DNA of 64,000 bases, taken from Saccharina japonica. Taxonomy: Eukaryota; Sar; Phaeophyceae; Laminariales; Laminariaceae. The stretch covers positions 186,001 to 250,000 of the forward strand of contig MEHQ01003373.1 in assembly GCA_008828725.1 (NCBI GenBank), read 5' to 3'. Made by a program: the position numbers and the translations under genes. Each line of letters begins with the position of its first letter. Within the stretch, counting starts at the first letter, position 1. Under the pieces are notes generated by a model. It worked only from the letters and a program-made list of their open reading frames with translations. It made no database searches and had not been told where the DNA came from. This document shows positions 35,290 through 48,595 of the stretch, piece after piece.

Positions 35290-37013
35290 TCGAGGCCCAG
35301 GTTTGAAATAGGGATGTTTCCTAAAGTACCGTGTGGCAGGATGAGGTTTGACGCCGTGTAATGGATTTGTAAATTGTGCGGGAAATGCTAATCTCATTCA
35401 TGGCGAGTGTCTCCTGGTGAACACAAAATCACAGTGAGTGGCCGCCGTCACAGGGCCAAGGTGTGAAGCGCTTGTACTGTTGTACTCCGGTTGCTGCTAT
35501 TGTGTACCGTAGGTTCACGGTGGTTGTTTTTATATTCCGAGGAAGTGCAGTCCATATCGCCGTCCTGCCACCTGCGCAGCAGCACCCAATGCATTCCATA
35601 TTTCTTGGGGTTGAGTGTGTGTTCGTTCGTACTTTAGGTCGACAGGAAAAAACATGGTGAACACAAGCCAACACACACATGCACCGTTCGTGCTCGTCAC
35701 AAAAGGATATGATATTATGGACGTTGAGATCCATACGTATGTATATGTTATGTGCAGTCTCTATACGCAGGGATGCCGAGTATACGAGCATCTTGGTTTA
35801 GATGTTCGGGGAAATGCAATATGAGGATAGATTACGAGTCTGTCTTACTCGCAGTATGGTATATTGTATATCAAACGCATCACCACCACTAACGATGCTG
35901 AGCATGTTGACAAGACGTTGTAGAGAACATGAAAGGGAGCAGTAAGGAATATTGCGGTAGAGAATACCTACCCGTATCATGAGTATTGTCCCGAGATGAT
36001 CAGGTGTAGGCATCCCCCGCCTCGATCACTCCACCCCTCTCCACTTTTCTCCTTCTCATCTCCTTTCGTCCCCTCTTCTTTTAATCTCCTTTCGTCTTGA
36101 TCTCCCGGACCAATCTTCTTTCCACAGTGGCCACATGAGCGCCTCTTCAAAATATGAGTATGTATATATTTGTTCTTCACAGGTAATCTACACAGACACT
36201 TCGGTGCCATCTTGACATCCCTTCTCACAGAGACAAGAGCCTCGACACGCAACATTATTTTAGGTTATGAGCCTCGCCACGCATCATGCATTCAAAGTAA
36301 GAGCTTGATGCGCCATTGTGTTTAGGCCGCCACGGCGTAGAGAGCTCGAGGGGTGTTGTGATACTGACATGATAAGCACAACAGCAGCACCCAGAAGCAG
36401 AGCAAACTCTTAATTTTTGGGGGATGACTGTTTCTGGTGGTGGCGGTGGTTGTTGTTGCTGCAGTGTGTGTGAACCCTCAGAATATCAGTGCCTGCTAAA
36501 ACGAGGGTTTCCACAGTCCTGCTTGGCGCTAGCTGGGCGGAACGCCTCCCCGCGACAACTTGCCAGACTTCGCGACTTAAAACACCTAGACCACCTGCCG
36601 GGGAGCTTGGCCGAGGCCCGGACTTGCGGCACGGTGTTCATGTATGCCGTCTGCGTGCTCCGCGTCTGAGAGAGCGAATACGATCAGCGCCGAGAAGATT
36701 TAACCGTGGCCGATGTGTAACATACATCCCATTTGAAACAAATGCATACCTGGTGCCAGTATGTATGATGCCAGGTATGGGCACCTGAGCAAGAAACCTA
36801 CACACAAGTACATACTGTAGTGTGGTACCAAGTATTATATGTGCTGTATGTATGAATTGATTCAGGAACCTCAAGGAAAAATAGTTTTGATCTCTGTTTA
36901 CGGTGCATCTGCTGTATTTCAACATCAGAAATAATTGTACGAACAGTACGATTATCGATATCAGTACTTCATGTGAAGCAGCAAGTAAAGCCAACCTCTC
37001 GAATAGTGGTGTG
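35290..37013. other. No recognised gene
   Basis: One plus frame at 36424-36669 starts at an ATG with a Gly/Cys-rich opening (GGGGGCCCCSVCEPSEYQC). It has no recognisable domain. The rest holds nothing visible. Confidence 0.3.
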
Positions 37014-37015
37014 TA

Positions 37016-37190
37016 CAGTACCGGCCCGCTCATAAGAAACCAGAAATCGGGCTTAGGCTGACTTTCTTATTTGAGAAAGGGGTGTGTCCCACACTAACTT
37101 CAGGATAATAGCTATCGACTTTCTTATCTCCCCCCTAATGTATAGGCTGAGTTTCTTGTGGGGCACTTTCTTATGAGAGGGCTGGTAGTG
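37016..37190 (-). mobile_element. MITE family C, copy 2 (175 bp, TSD TA)
   Basis: TA lies at 37014-37015 and 37191-37192. Its ends are CAGTACCGGCCCGCTCATAA and, reversed, CACTACCAGCCCTCTCATAA. It is uninterrupted and so gives the pre-insertion sequence for element D in copy 1. Confidence 0.93.
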
Positions 37191-37192
37191 TA

Positions 37193-38400
37193 CAAAAGTT
37201 AGCCGGGCCAGTAAAATCAATAGCCTCGACATGCCATTGATATGGCCCGGAACGAATGCTATACATAAACGCGCGATCGAGGTATATCACACAGCTTGCA
37301 AATATGTACGGGTGACAATCGACCAAATCTTCGATCGCACAGCTGATTTCGTTTTTTCGTACTTCGTACTATATTAAAGTGAGCATCTCGCGTCTTCATC
37401 GCGTGACGAAAAAAGCCCCGTGGGCGCTGTAAACTGCCCGATCGAACGCGGCTCCGCTTGTGAGCACCAGCATACCAGCAACGCTCTGCATACAAAATAT
37501 CAACTCCCCCCACGTCTGGTCGATATACGAACACCCTAAATAATTATACAAGAAATACACACTATTTGCGCAGTCATACATACGCTACATGATACCCGTC
37601 TGCTCGCTTGTTGGTCTATCAAGCGTCTCCCGAAAATATGCGCACGCTTCTTCTCGCATGTTGGTAGATCACGCGTCTCGTGAAAAGATAAAAGATCTGG
37701 TACCTGGCTCGCTAACGTATTGCCAAAACTGAGGAAATATCGTGGGCGCTGGAACCTGCACGACTAGGCGCTACAGGAGTCCCAATCGACTCAAGAGTAC
37801 CCGAGAGGCAACCATGTCGTGCGTAGCAGCAACGCTATTCAACCGGTCGTGACCAGCAACATATTTGATAACCAAATACCAACCAAATAATTACGCACAT
37901 AGTTTCCAAACCACTGTTTGTCCTTTCTGCGCTGACTATTTTACAAAATACAACAAAGAGCACGCGAACATTGGACACCACATCAATAGCAATGCTTTGC
38001 GTGATACACGTTTCAATTGTAAACCTGAGCGTCAGTTCTACGCTCGAACTCTGTTTTACTGAATACACCGAGTTAATAGCAGAACTACTGCTGTATGTTC
38101 TAAACATAGGAATGCCCATACCTAAACGTTCTTCCAAATGTCTTGGCAACCTTGATCTTTGAATGCACTGCACCTCGTTCACACGCCGCGTGCCGAAAAC
38201 AGCCGGTAATAACTTCGATTATCAAAACTCGGCGCCACAATCGCTGTAGACGGACTACTAGTAGCCTCCACTTTGGTTTTCGTGTGGGCGCGCTCTTACC
38301 AATAGCGCCGGCACAGGCGCTTTTCAATCCCACAAAACAAGACTGATTCCATAAAATAAAATTAGCTACTCGTATGTCTCCCACGGTGTGCCGGGGTGTA
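37193..38400. other. No gene seen; 3' flank of lipase B
   Basis: Mixed sequence without recognised features. A TACTGCTGTA word lies at about 38088. Confidence 0.4.
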
Positions 38401-41400
38401 TCACTTCTTCACGGTATTTGCTTCCTTCTCGGTATCATATTCAGGGAGGTGAGTGGGGGGGTGGAACGCTTCCTTTGAAGCGTCCAGCGCTGCTTTCTTG
38501 GCCACTTCGATCTTCGCCTCTTGGAGCTTCGATTTCTCGTGGTGGGGTACTACCTGCATCCAGTCCAACATCATAATAACGAAAGAGAGAGAGAGGCCAC
38601 GCACATATAGGGTGGAGTTAGTACACTTCACCAGGGGGCATGCCCAGTAACCGCATCGATGCAGGGCTGGGTTTGATCGTCCAAGTACGGATGAGATCGC
38701 CACCTCAAACATCTGTAAACAGGTAATGTACCAGGTATGTGTCGGGGCCTTTCCCGGTTTACTCGGGTTCGGCCCCAAAAGTAAACAGCTCGAAGAGAAG
38801 CAGTTAGTGACGTTATGTGTCCAGGTTATCCCAGCTGCACGAAAGAGAGTTATACAATAGTTGGCGCCAATCCAGAGACGACCCACTCGTCCCATGCCCC
38901 AATCAACCAATGTATCTGAGACGAAATCACGAGCTATGAAGAAGTTGTCCCGTCGCATTTCATCCAAAAGAAAGGGAGTCGAGAAAAAATATTGAAAAAA
39001 GAAAGACTCGCACCTTTTTCGCGGCGTCCTTGACGATGCTCTTCGCCTTGTCGAAAAACGACACGTTCGAATTGACCACCAGCTGCTTGAAGTGTCTGAT
39101 GTACTCGGACGCCGAGTGGTCGTTGACGCCATCGATGAACGAAAACCTCAGATACGCGCTTAGCTGGCCCAGAATTCGGTCGACCCAGTTGGTAGTCCCG
39201 AGAGCGCCACTGTTGTGGAATGTATGTAGCGACGGTGTCATTGGGAACTCGGTAAGAAAGCGCTAACATGTAGATGTTGGAATAAGGCAGGTCAACGCGA
39301 GGGATACTGCAACCAAAGTACGGCAGATCAATCCACCCACTCCCCGTATGCTCGAGCAAGCCAACATTTTGTTTTCCAGTTTGTCAGCTGTTATTAATTT
39401 ATCATCAGAGGCTTAGCCTTCAGTCTGAGAAGACGGTTGTGTCAGCACTGCCCGGCAAATACGCCTCACTACAGGAGCTGTAAGTATAGGGTTAGGTTTG
39501 GGGTCGTCTGGATAAAATGTACACAAACAGAAATCAGGCTTAAGCATGAGTAGCGCAGCAGTCACCAAGATGAAATGTACGCATATAAAAGGCAGGCTTA
39601 CCAACGCCATGCGTATATCCTCTGTACTATTTCCCCCCCTCTCGCGCGCAGAGAACGGACCTGATGGAAAGTATACAACATACTGTAGTGACGGTGACTA
39701 TATTGGGAAGGCCACCCGCCGTTGCGATCTCTGCATATTAAATGATGTGTGCATTCCTCCTCCACCCTACATTATATCCAACCACAACACCACAGGCGCT
39801 CGACGGAAATGTCAAGGGTAGGCAATTCGCCTTCGCTGTCCGGTAGCCCTCAGGCCGTCAATTGCGTGGCCACGGCATGCCAGGGGCTTCAGAACATATC
39901 AGGCACAGGCACCGCTCTAGGCCGAAACAGCAGTAGGGCCATTTTTCTTTAATGTTTAATCCATAGAGCCTACGTTTCGGGCGATCTGAACGCCGTCAGT
40001 AACTAACTGATGATCGACCAACCTAGCCCAACCGAGCGATCGATGCCAGAACGAAAAACATACTCACAATCTGTCGAGGTAGATCTCGGTGCCGACGTGG
40101 CAGTAGGGCGGCGGCACCATGCACGGCACGATGTCGTTGTTGTTCCTGCACCTGAAGTACTTGTTCTTCATAAGGGTGCCGTGGTTCAGCCTGGCGTCGT
40201 AATGAGCGGCAAGCTGTCCGTCGAACACCCTGCAGATGGAGTCACAGGAGGAGGGGGTAGAGGGGAATTGTGAACGTTTGTACACGGTTCGGGCCGATGA
40301 GAATGCGGAGTGTATTTTGCCGAGATACAGCTTCAGCTTGCTTCAGTATCCGTACGCAATAATGCAGACAAGGAAGAGATTGAGAAACGCCTTTCAAATT
40401 GATGGTGTCATCGCAGCATGAACACAGCGGCCGCATATACCGGTACTACAGTACCGAAACCCCGCGAGGCGCAGGGTGAATACGTGTATCGTTTCTACAG
40501 CAGTAGCGGGTAGAAGGTGAAATTGGCGAAAGCGACTGCGGCGGTGACTGACTGTGTTTTGACCAATATACTGTTGTACTGCTGTAGTTGTGCCGCACTA
40601 CAGCGGTACACCAAGTTCGTTTTGCCACAGTACCTTGGGCTGCCGATGGTGTACACTGCGGCGATGTGCATGTTGTCGACGAAGGCCAGTCGGGCCGAGG
40701 CGATGCTGGCGAGGGCGGCTCCGAGCGAGTGTCCGGCGATGAACAGCTTCCGACTTTTACCCTCCTCCTCGTAGAGCTTCTTTACAGTCGCGTGCATGCC
40801 TTTCTCGCCCTCCCATACGGTGTTCAAGCCGTCGTCGAAGCCCTGACACGACGTGAATATTTTGCAGCAAGCAGTCCCAAGACACACGAGAGAGAACATG
40901 TCCGAGGTAAGCGGGAAATTGAAGTGTATACGCAGAGTTAGTTGTGTCAAGGGGGATCGGATATCTTAGCAAACGGTCATGCCTCGCTATTCTTAAGACT
41001 AGTTAACCACACTTCAGCGATCAAATCGCATCCCTTAGCAGATTTGGCTGCGAGCACTATCTCGCTTTCCCGCGTTCCAAAGCCGCTTTGTTTATGAAAG
41101 CTGGACCTCCATTAAGATAGCCGGGTTTCTTTCCAAAAGTCGCTGCCCCTCCCTGCCACGCTTGCAGGCGGTGTCCGTCCTGAATATAAGCGTTCGACTG
41201 TCCAAGCTGCGCCCTGCAGCGCCAAGCCCCCAAAGCTAAAGCAACATTTATTTCCTCCATCACTTGGGTTGGAAACCGTCGATTACGCCTACATGCCACC
41301 AAAAACCAACGACGTTCAAGTTTCAGGTTCGGGGAACATCGATCGGGTTATGCTCACCTCGTGCACGTCGCAGCCCTCGCCGACCAAACCCCAATCTTCG

Positions 41401-43091
41401 GGTACCCGCCTAGTGAAGAAGTTCAGATTGGTGGCCCAGTCCGTAATCTCCTGGGTACCGCGGAAGACGACCATGATCGACTCGTCGTTGGCCGCGACAA
41501 AGGCCTCCGTGTCCTGGATGGCATCGAATATAGACCTCCCCGATACCGCGTCGTCCGCCTTTGAGCAAGGAGCAACACACGGCAGAATACCGGCCAAAGG
41601 GTTTGGAAAGGTTAATATACGCCGCTACAACAGTAGAAGCCGTGTGGTGCGGTGCCTCCGGTAATACGTGTTCACCTGGCGACCAGCAGGGCTGCTCAGC
41701 ACTATGTACGCGGCGGAGGCTTGACCACGCAGCATTTGGGCGAATCCCAGACCTTGATACATGAAGAACCCGCTTGTTTCGATATGTTTGGTCATCAATC
41801 TCAAACCGAGGGTACAAGTTAATCATAGTACCAAGCAATTCCACGGAGAAGTTACGCCTCTCGTGCACATGTTTCCGGTACGTACGTATTTACCGCTGGC
41901 ACATCATTTCTGAATAAAGGCCATTATTATCCAAGATTGTACCTTCAAGAAAATAGCGGGGGGGGGGGGGTGAACAGGGAACTTAAGAAGAGGCTGGAAA
42001 AGCGGCAATGCTTATGCCGCATTCCTACTCAGAGCAAAGTAGGAAACACGCATGAACAAATTGTTATGGTATCATGCGTACAACGGGGGAAAAAACCCCA
42101 GGGAAAACGAGTCAAGGTATGTATACATTCATATATAGGAATAATGAATTTTCGAGCATAATGACCCTAAATACCAACCACACCCCAGTCTAGCCAATCA
42201 GAAGTACTTCCACCCCCTGCACTCGAAACCTCCCCGGTGGAGCAGCTTTGAACGACGGAGGATAGAGGCATTGCCTTAATTGCTGTTTGCTACGCACTCA
42301 GCAGCGACCTGCACTTACTAAATATTATTATTCAATATTAACTTCAATATGAATATGTGCATCATACCAGGCATGTATTTTATATGTATACATGCCACTG
42401 AAACACCGCAGTACACCATTGTTATGGTCGATTTTTCAGACACAAGTAGGTGCAGGGGAAAGAATGCATGCCGAGTCCAGACGGAGGCCGTAGTGGGAGG
42501 AGACTGAAAGCAATTCAGTAGTAGCACGCGTGGCTCGCCTACAAGCCAAAACAGCAATCAGGTTGCAGTGTCGTTGGCGTTGCGTGATGCTTCGTACGTA
42601 CTGCTGTGGTTGCGGTCTCTGGAACCACCTTTACCCCATTCGATGGTCCTTGCTTACAATAGGACTAACCCTTGGTCGTAGCCATATTTTAAACTTTCTT
42701 GGTTCTCAACTTGAACTTGTCGTTTCCGGTATCACCTACTCCCTGTCCTGTACTGTAGTACTGTTGTAAACCATGGAATAATTGTTGTAATGCGTATTTC
42801 GCTCTCGATTATGAATACAGCAGTAGTAGTTCTTCAGCTTTCGCTTCTCTTCATTCAGATCGTCGCACGAATACAGCAGTTCATTAATTTTCTGGAAGTC
42901 GTATTTATATCCTCGAATTTCACCTCAAACCAGTAGAAGTGGTCGAACCCCAGCCCCTTCTTAGCTTCGCCGCCAAGCATGAAGTCGTGCACCTCGTCTC
43001 TAGTGGCGTAGGCGATCTTGCTCATCTTCGCGAAGAAGAAGGCGTTCTGGCATGAAAACTCAGTGGCCTCAAGATCGGGCTTGAATTGCAC
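38401..43091 (-). CDS. Class 3 lipase, copy B (six exons, about 362 aa)
   Basis: Exons (minus) are 43091-42924, 41558-41358, 40842-40634, 40229-40068, 39209-39014 and 38553-38401. Exons 2 to 5 are 201, 209, 162 and 196 bp, exactly as in copy A, and all phases agree. The FRGT strand, GHSLG elbow, NNNDIVP and NDHSASEY are all present, so the triad is complete. By hand count exon 3 is about 84% identical to A in protein. The introns have different lengths (1365, 515, 404, 858, 460 bp) and no visible similarity to those of A. The 5' end is unclear: where A has ATGCAG, B has ACACAG, and no in-frame ATG precedes FKPDLEATEF. B either has an upstream first exon spliced at CAG or has lost its start. 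It faces A tail to tail, 10 kb away. Confidence 0.83.
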
Positions 43092-43524
43092 CTGTGTATG
43101 TATGTGTGAGCAGTTTTCACGCGATGTCGTGTCAGCGAGATGCTGGGTGCAGCAAGGAAGGGTTGGTTGCCTTCGTACGGCGCTGTGGCCGGTGGTCTGG
43201 CGCAAGGTGTTTGTTTTCCGGACAGGTTAACTGCGCAGCATGATGAGTTTATTTTCTATTGATAGCCAGCTATCGAGCTGATGGCCACGGCCTGGCGTGA
43301 TGTCTTGACGCCGTGGATCGAAGCCCTATCTCCCATCATAGTTATGTCGTTAAGATCGCCAGGCGGGTTTGGGCTTTATAGTGGCGGAGTTTCACCGCGA
43401 TCTGGTCACATTTTCTCCGTTCGTTCATTTTGTTGTCGACAGGTGTACAGTGTACAGTACTATAACAGGTATACTTCATTATGCTTAGCATCGTGAACGC
43501 CTGCTCCCACAGGCCAGCAAGCCA

Positions 43525-43680
43525 ACAATACCGGCATTATAGCGGCAACCGGCACCACTCCGCACACTGCTGTGCCGCACACACTGACTGGTGGATCCCA
43601 TCTGGTGCCAAGCGATTGCACCGGCACTACGTATACGGCGGGCAGCCGGCACTACTCAATCAACCGGCACTATAGAAGCA
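43525..43680. repeat. Repeat M, copy 2
   Basis: Shares ATACCGGCATTATAGCGGCA and GGGCAGCCGGCACTAC with repeat M in lipase A intron 4, and ends CCGGCACTATAGAAG. It lies just upstream of lipase B. Confidence 0.55.
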
Positions 43681-43689
43681 CCACTCCTA

Positions 43690-44255
43690 CGTATTCTATA
43701 CTGCTGTATTCAGCAATCATCACTCGGTTTATTTTCTCACCTCCGGGACGGACTCGGCATCTTCGAAAGTAGGCACCACTACATCCTCTATGGTGATCTC
43801 CCTCGACTTGTTCTGCGACCTGGGGTTCCACAAGCAACGAAGTTATACAGACCACAAAAGACAGCGAACGGCGGAATAATTTAAGAAACGTAAACTAAAG
43901 GGGGTATTTACGTGCGTATACATCACATACATGTAATGTTTTGCGCTGCACGCAGCGCGTCCATGATTGCTTATGTCCTTGGTCCTCACGCAGTGCGTAC
44001 ATCTATACTGCAATATTACTGTTATGATACGTATTGTAGCAGTAATGTTGCATCTTCCGATGGCGAGGAGAACTGCTGTGTAGCATTCAACCCAGCGCTA
44101 CACGTACTATTACTACCTGATTGACCCTTCACCCCGAAGCGGTAAAAAAGCGAACTTGTCAATTTGCCGAAACACACGAATGGCAAACGAATGTACAGCG
44201 AGCAACAGCAGTGTATATAAATATAATACCACGAGCAGGTATATATATATTTATA
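43690..44255. other. No gene seen
   Basis: No conserved protein; a short TATATA run near 44240. Confidence 0.4.
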
Positions 44256-44260
44256 CAAGT

Positions 44261-44434
44261 TTTCCATCCCTTTTATCGCCTTCGCCCTGCTTTTCTCTCT
44301 CCTTCTTTAGTCGTAACTCAGATCCGGGGTGACTTGCTAGGCTCTTCCTTCTCCTCCATCCCCACTACGCTACGTGCCTTGCATTTTTGTCGCGAGAAGA
44401 TTCCAGCACTTTCTTCCCTGGTCGACTCGCGTCT
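44261..44434 (-). repeat. SINE copy 3, 5'-truncated
   Basis: Reverse-strand copy of the 11.9 kb SINE body. It contains CCCCGGATCTGAGTTACGAC when reversed and ends GGGATGGAAAAC. It has no tRNA-like head and no clean poly(A). Confidence 0.8.
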
Positions 44435-44439
44435 AAATA

Positions 44440-46815
44440 CGATTATAGCCCTGAAAGGAAGGCCGCATAGCTGGGCGTACATATACATGCATGCCAGCTG
44501 CGGCAAATGTTGTAACGACGCGGTAGCTGGGTAGATAATGTGATAACAACAAACAACACAACAGATTATATGGATGGAAATTGTTTTTTTCATGTTTGGC
44601 TTTTTCGTCGCTTTTTTTTATTTTTCGATGCAACTCGTGTTATATTATTGTAGAAGATGCTATCCTCAGCGGACAAAACCCGGGATCATAAATACGCCTC
44701 CCCCCACCCCCTGAGTAGGCATCTATGATATCCCGAGTTAGACGGTAGGCACCGGACGACGCGGCCCGTCCTATGATATGCAAGCAAAATCGCATGGAGG
44801 CAACCGGGGCCGGCGTCGATATTTCACGCGCCGAATTTATAGGCAAAGCGAGTATATACTATATACGCTGCCTACAGGTGATTTTGTTATTTTCGTTTTT
44901 CTTGACTGAGAAGACCGAGGAGACCTACCGCCTACCGTAGTTTTATAAATACTTATAAATACTCGTAGATTAATAGATTAATAGGTTTAATAGGTTAATA
45001 CTCGTATTTAATATAGCCCTTCTGTAAATAGTTACATCGGCTTACGTACGAAGGATGAACAGTTTGTGTAGATCTTAACCATTGTCTCAAGCCTGTCAGC
45101 GACGTTGGTTTCATACGGCTGTATGAGGATCATATTTTTTTGTTGGTAACTGGTCTCCCGTTTTTGGGCACAAACTACTTGGGATTAGTGTGTGACACTT
45201 TTTTCAGTTCTGAATGGGTTAACAGTATATAAGTACGTAGGGAAATATAATTATATACCTGTGGTTTTTAGCGTAGAGGCCCTTGTATTACGTATTATGT
45301 ATGCCCTCCCGTGTAATAAGCGGGCAGCACGTGGTATGGCATAGGTCATAGATCCCGGTGTGGACCTTTTAGTGGAGCACGGGAGACTGTGTGAGCACTT
45401 TTGAATGAGGTCTTCTTCCATAATTGCGCGCGGAGAGGGAGTAAGAGATATTATTCTTCTTCTTCTTCTTGTTATTATTACTATCTTTGCCATCCAACAA
45501 TGTGCAGAATGATGAGCTTCGACGTTGATCACTCATAACAAGAGATATTGCTGCTCTCATCCTCTCTACATACCATCTATTCATAAGTACGGCATGCATG
45601 CATGCATCGTAGAATAGGGGTATAGATGTAATAAAAGATCGCGCTTGATTGCGTTAGATTGCGTTTGAAGCACCCGGGTGGGGACCGGATATCCGGGGAT
45701 TCATTCTGTCGGGTTTTGCTTTCAATCGTGACTCGTGACACATAATGCTACTTTTAATACGGCATAATATACGTAATTGAATGGCATGATACGCTCGTAG
45801 GGTGCATCCTTTTGCAGGCGAAAAATAAATATCTCCCATAGGCGGACGGTATATATAGATACACGCACAATTAGCAGATGCATCACATATGATACCGGGC
45901 GCAAGACGCGCTGTTCAAAACGGCGAACATACTATATACTATATATACTATACATAGGGCTAGGGCTAGGGCAGTACATGCGTATCCATACTGCTGCTGC
46001 CGCTGCTGTTGCCTGTTGGGGGTGTGGGACAAAAACCTACGAATTTGTACTGTTCACTTTGTTGTTTTGTTGTATTCATACCATCGTCGTGATGCGCATA
46101 TATATGCATGGTGTTTAGTACCAGGTAATCTGTATATGATCACATACATATACCTCAGTCGTTACTATATTACTATTGTAAAACTTAAACTACCCAAATC
46201 ACTCACTCTGGCGAGTTGGAAGCTCCTGCTCCTCCCACTCCCGCGACCGGCACGCTGGACGAACTGTCAGTAGCCATTATGACGGTGGTGATGCTGCTTC
46301 TGCTTCCCGCGTGCCTATATCGTCGAAACTGCCCAACAAGAAGACGTTGTTAGGATCTCTCTCTGCTCAGGGTGCTGCTCTGTCTTCGTCTGGGTGCTCT
46401 TCTTATCTTCTTATCCTAGCTAGGGGCGTGCGTGCGGTGTGCTCTCTATGGATGAGTCTAACACTGCTGCTCCGATTTAATCTGTATAGGAGAGGGCCGT
46501 TGATTGTTCGGACGTCTGGTAGTGAACAGAGTGTGTGCAGGTGGGGGTTTGAGGCTTGAGCCTCGTGCTCACGATAGGATATGACGTGCGTTTGCTCTTG
46601 ACAATACACGACCTGTTTGTGTGTCAAAGCCATCAAGATGGCGAATTCGAAAATTGCACATTCAGCAGGCGAAAAAAGAGAAAGAAACGCGCATGACGCG
46701 GCGTTAACGTTTTTATGGGATTTCTTATATTTACTTTTTCTGCAGAGGTCAGGCGCTTCGATCACCCCCTCCGGTCACATGTCAACAGGTGATTTGGTGC
46801 ACATGTTTATTTTTA
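44440..46815. other. No gene seen; simple repeats
   Basis: AT-rich. Contains a TTAATAGGTTAATA-type run near 44970-45000, CTTCTT repeats near 45455, and GGGCTAGGGCTAGGGC near 45957. No conserved protein was recognised. Confidence 0.4.
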
Positions 46816-46984
46816 TAAGTGCATTAGCCTAAAATAGGTATACCTACGCACTTTGAGCCATTTATAATAGGTACACTGCGTAATGTACCCCGGAAACGGC
46901 TTCCTGGCCCGCCGGATATTGGGCCTGCGCTTCAACGTGTGTGTGTGCTCTTCACATTAAACCTTCCTTTCTACCCGTCGACAT

Positions 46985-47135
46985 CCAGCACACCCAGTGT
47001 CCGTGCCGATTCTTCATCCTAAAAAGGTACCAGTTCTGTGGTCACAAAACTACGACACAGAGATACTACGCTCAGTGCAGTAAGCAGAGCAGACAATGCA
47101 ATGCCATAAACGACAGGCAAGACCTACCCTGCTAG
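46985..47135. repeat. Two-copy repeat inside Mutator-like element 2
   Basis: Shares CACCCAGTGTCCGTGCCG, GGTCACAAAACTACGA and GTAAGCAGAG.AGACAATG with 56715-56895. The plus frame reads TQCPCRFFILKRYQFCGHKT, Cys-rich but unrecognised. It may be a captured fragment or another element's end. Confidence 0.55.
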
Positions 47136-48430
47136 CAATCCAGGTACCTACAAATGGCTCAAAGTGCGTACGTAGTAGGTAATCCTGTTATTAGCTACTC
47201 AATTAACGTATCATCTACTGTTGTCTTCAAGTGTACCTATAAATGGCTCGGACGATCACTTTTTGGTTACTGAGATATAGACAGACGGCCACGCCAGATG
47301 CCGGGACTATCAACCAGCCGACCGTACCTGTCTTCCTCATATAGTTTCAGCCACGTTTGTTATGGAATGATGTTCCGGAACGCGCCAACGGCTGTGTAAC
47401 TTAGACCCCCTTAACTGTATGGTATTACTATGTACACGAATACATGTACCAAAGTTGCTCCTACTATATACTGCAGTACAGCATGGGTAGTGTACTTTCA
47501 GCATAATGGCATGGAAACACTCGTCATTGCTGTTTCTCCGCGCCGAGATCGCTTTTCATGCCGGAGACCTGAAACGTTTGTTGAATCCGGACTAGTTCTA
47601 CCGTGCACCGCTCGCCCCCGTATCCGACTCGGGTGCCGCGTTAACTGCAACGTTTCCTTAGTTTCGCTTTTCTTGGTGTTGCCCCTTTTTCCGCCCGATA
47701 AACAAGCTCAGAGGCCACGTTGTTATCGCGATAGGTAACTTTTGTCGTGACTTCGACGTCTCCTATTGGCGATAATATTTCAGCCGTTACCGGCTGTCTG
47801 TCGATACCAGGCGCGTCATTTACGATGGATCACGCACCCCCTCCCCAAACGCTTGCTCCTGTCCTTGCTTCAGTTGCCACGTTTTACTACTTGCCTATCT
47901 GTGTACTCACTTTTTCCCGCGTGCCGCGCGTGACCGCTGTGACCACTTTGGTCCGGACAAACATTTATTTGTTTTCTTTCGGTCCATTTGACACGCTGCC
48001 TCCCTTTCATGTTTAGGATTAGGCACCACGTAGCGTCTTTATGTTGTTGTTGGTCCGTCTCATTTGTGATGTAGGATTTTTCTACGCCCCTTCCCCCGCC
48101 CTTGCATTTTCGCTAAGGTGAGGCAGGCAAAGCATCCCTTATTTTTCTGGTTACCGCAAAAAACATTGTTGCCGCCCTCCCTTCGAGCGTGTTGGGAGTG
48201 CTTGCTGTTTTCTGTTTTCCCCCTTTCTTCTTTGTAATATTTGCAACTTGATACGTGCCACTGTGTGCATACGGCTTCTTTTCTCGCGTAGTGCCGTATG
48301 GGTGATTAGCACCTATATGTACTGCATGTGTTTCCCTTGCGCTCCCTACGTCAGCTTGAGCGCGAAATATCCTACTTTTGCATGTTCGGATTTTCGTTTT
48401 TGCGTCCCTTCGCGCCACTCTTGACTGAGT

Positions 48431-48595
48431 GTGCTGCAAGTCGTTCCCGAAACTGTTTGGCTACCTCAACTATCAAGCGCCCTTCCCGTTGTCCGAAGTT
48501 TTTTTGGGGGGTTCTTCCACGTCATTCTTGTTTGCGTGTGCTGCAAGTCGTTCCTGAAACTGTTTGGCCACCTCGGCTATCGAGCGCCCTTCTCT
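48431..48595. repeat. Two-unit repeat, period 107 bp
   Basis: GTGCTGCAAGTCGTTCC, AAACTGTTTGGC and AAGCGCCCTTC-like blocks begin at 48431 and again at 48538. The reverse strand of unit 2 reads EGRSIAEVAKQFQERLAAH, but the frame is not maintained across the unit. Confidence 0.65.
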
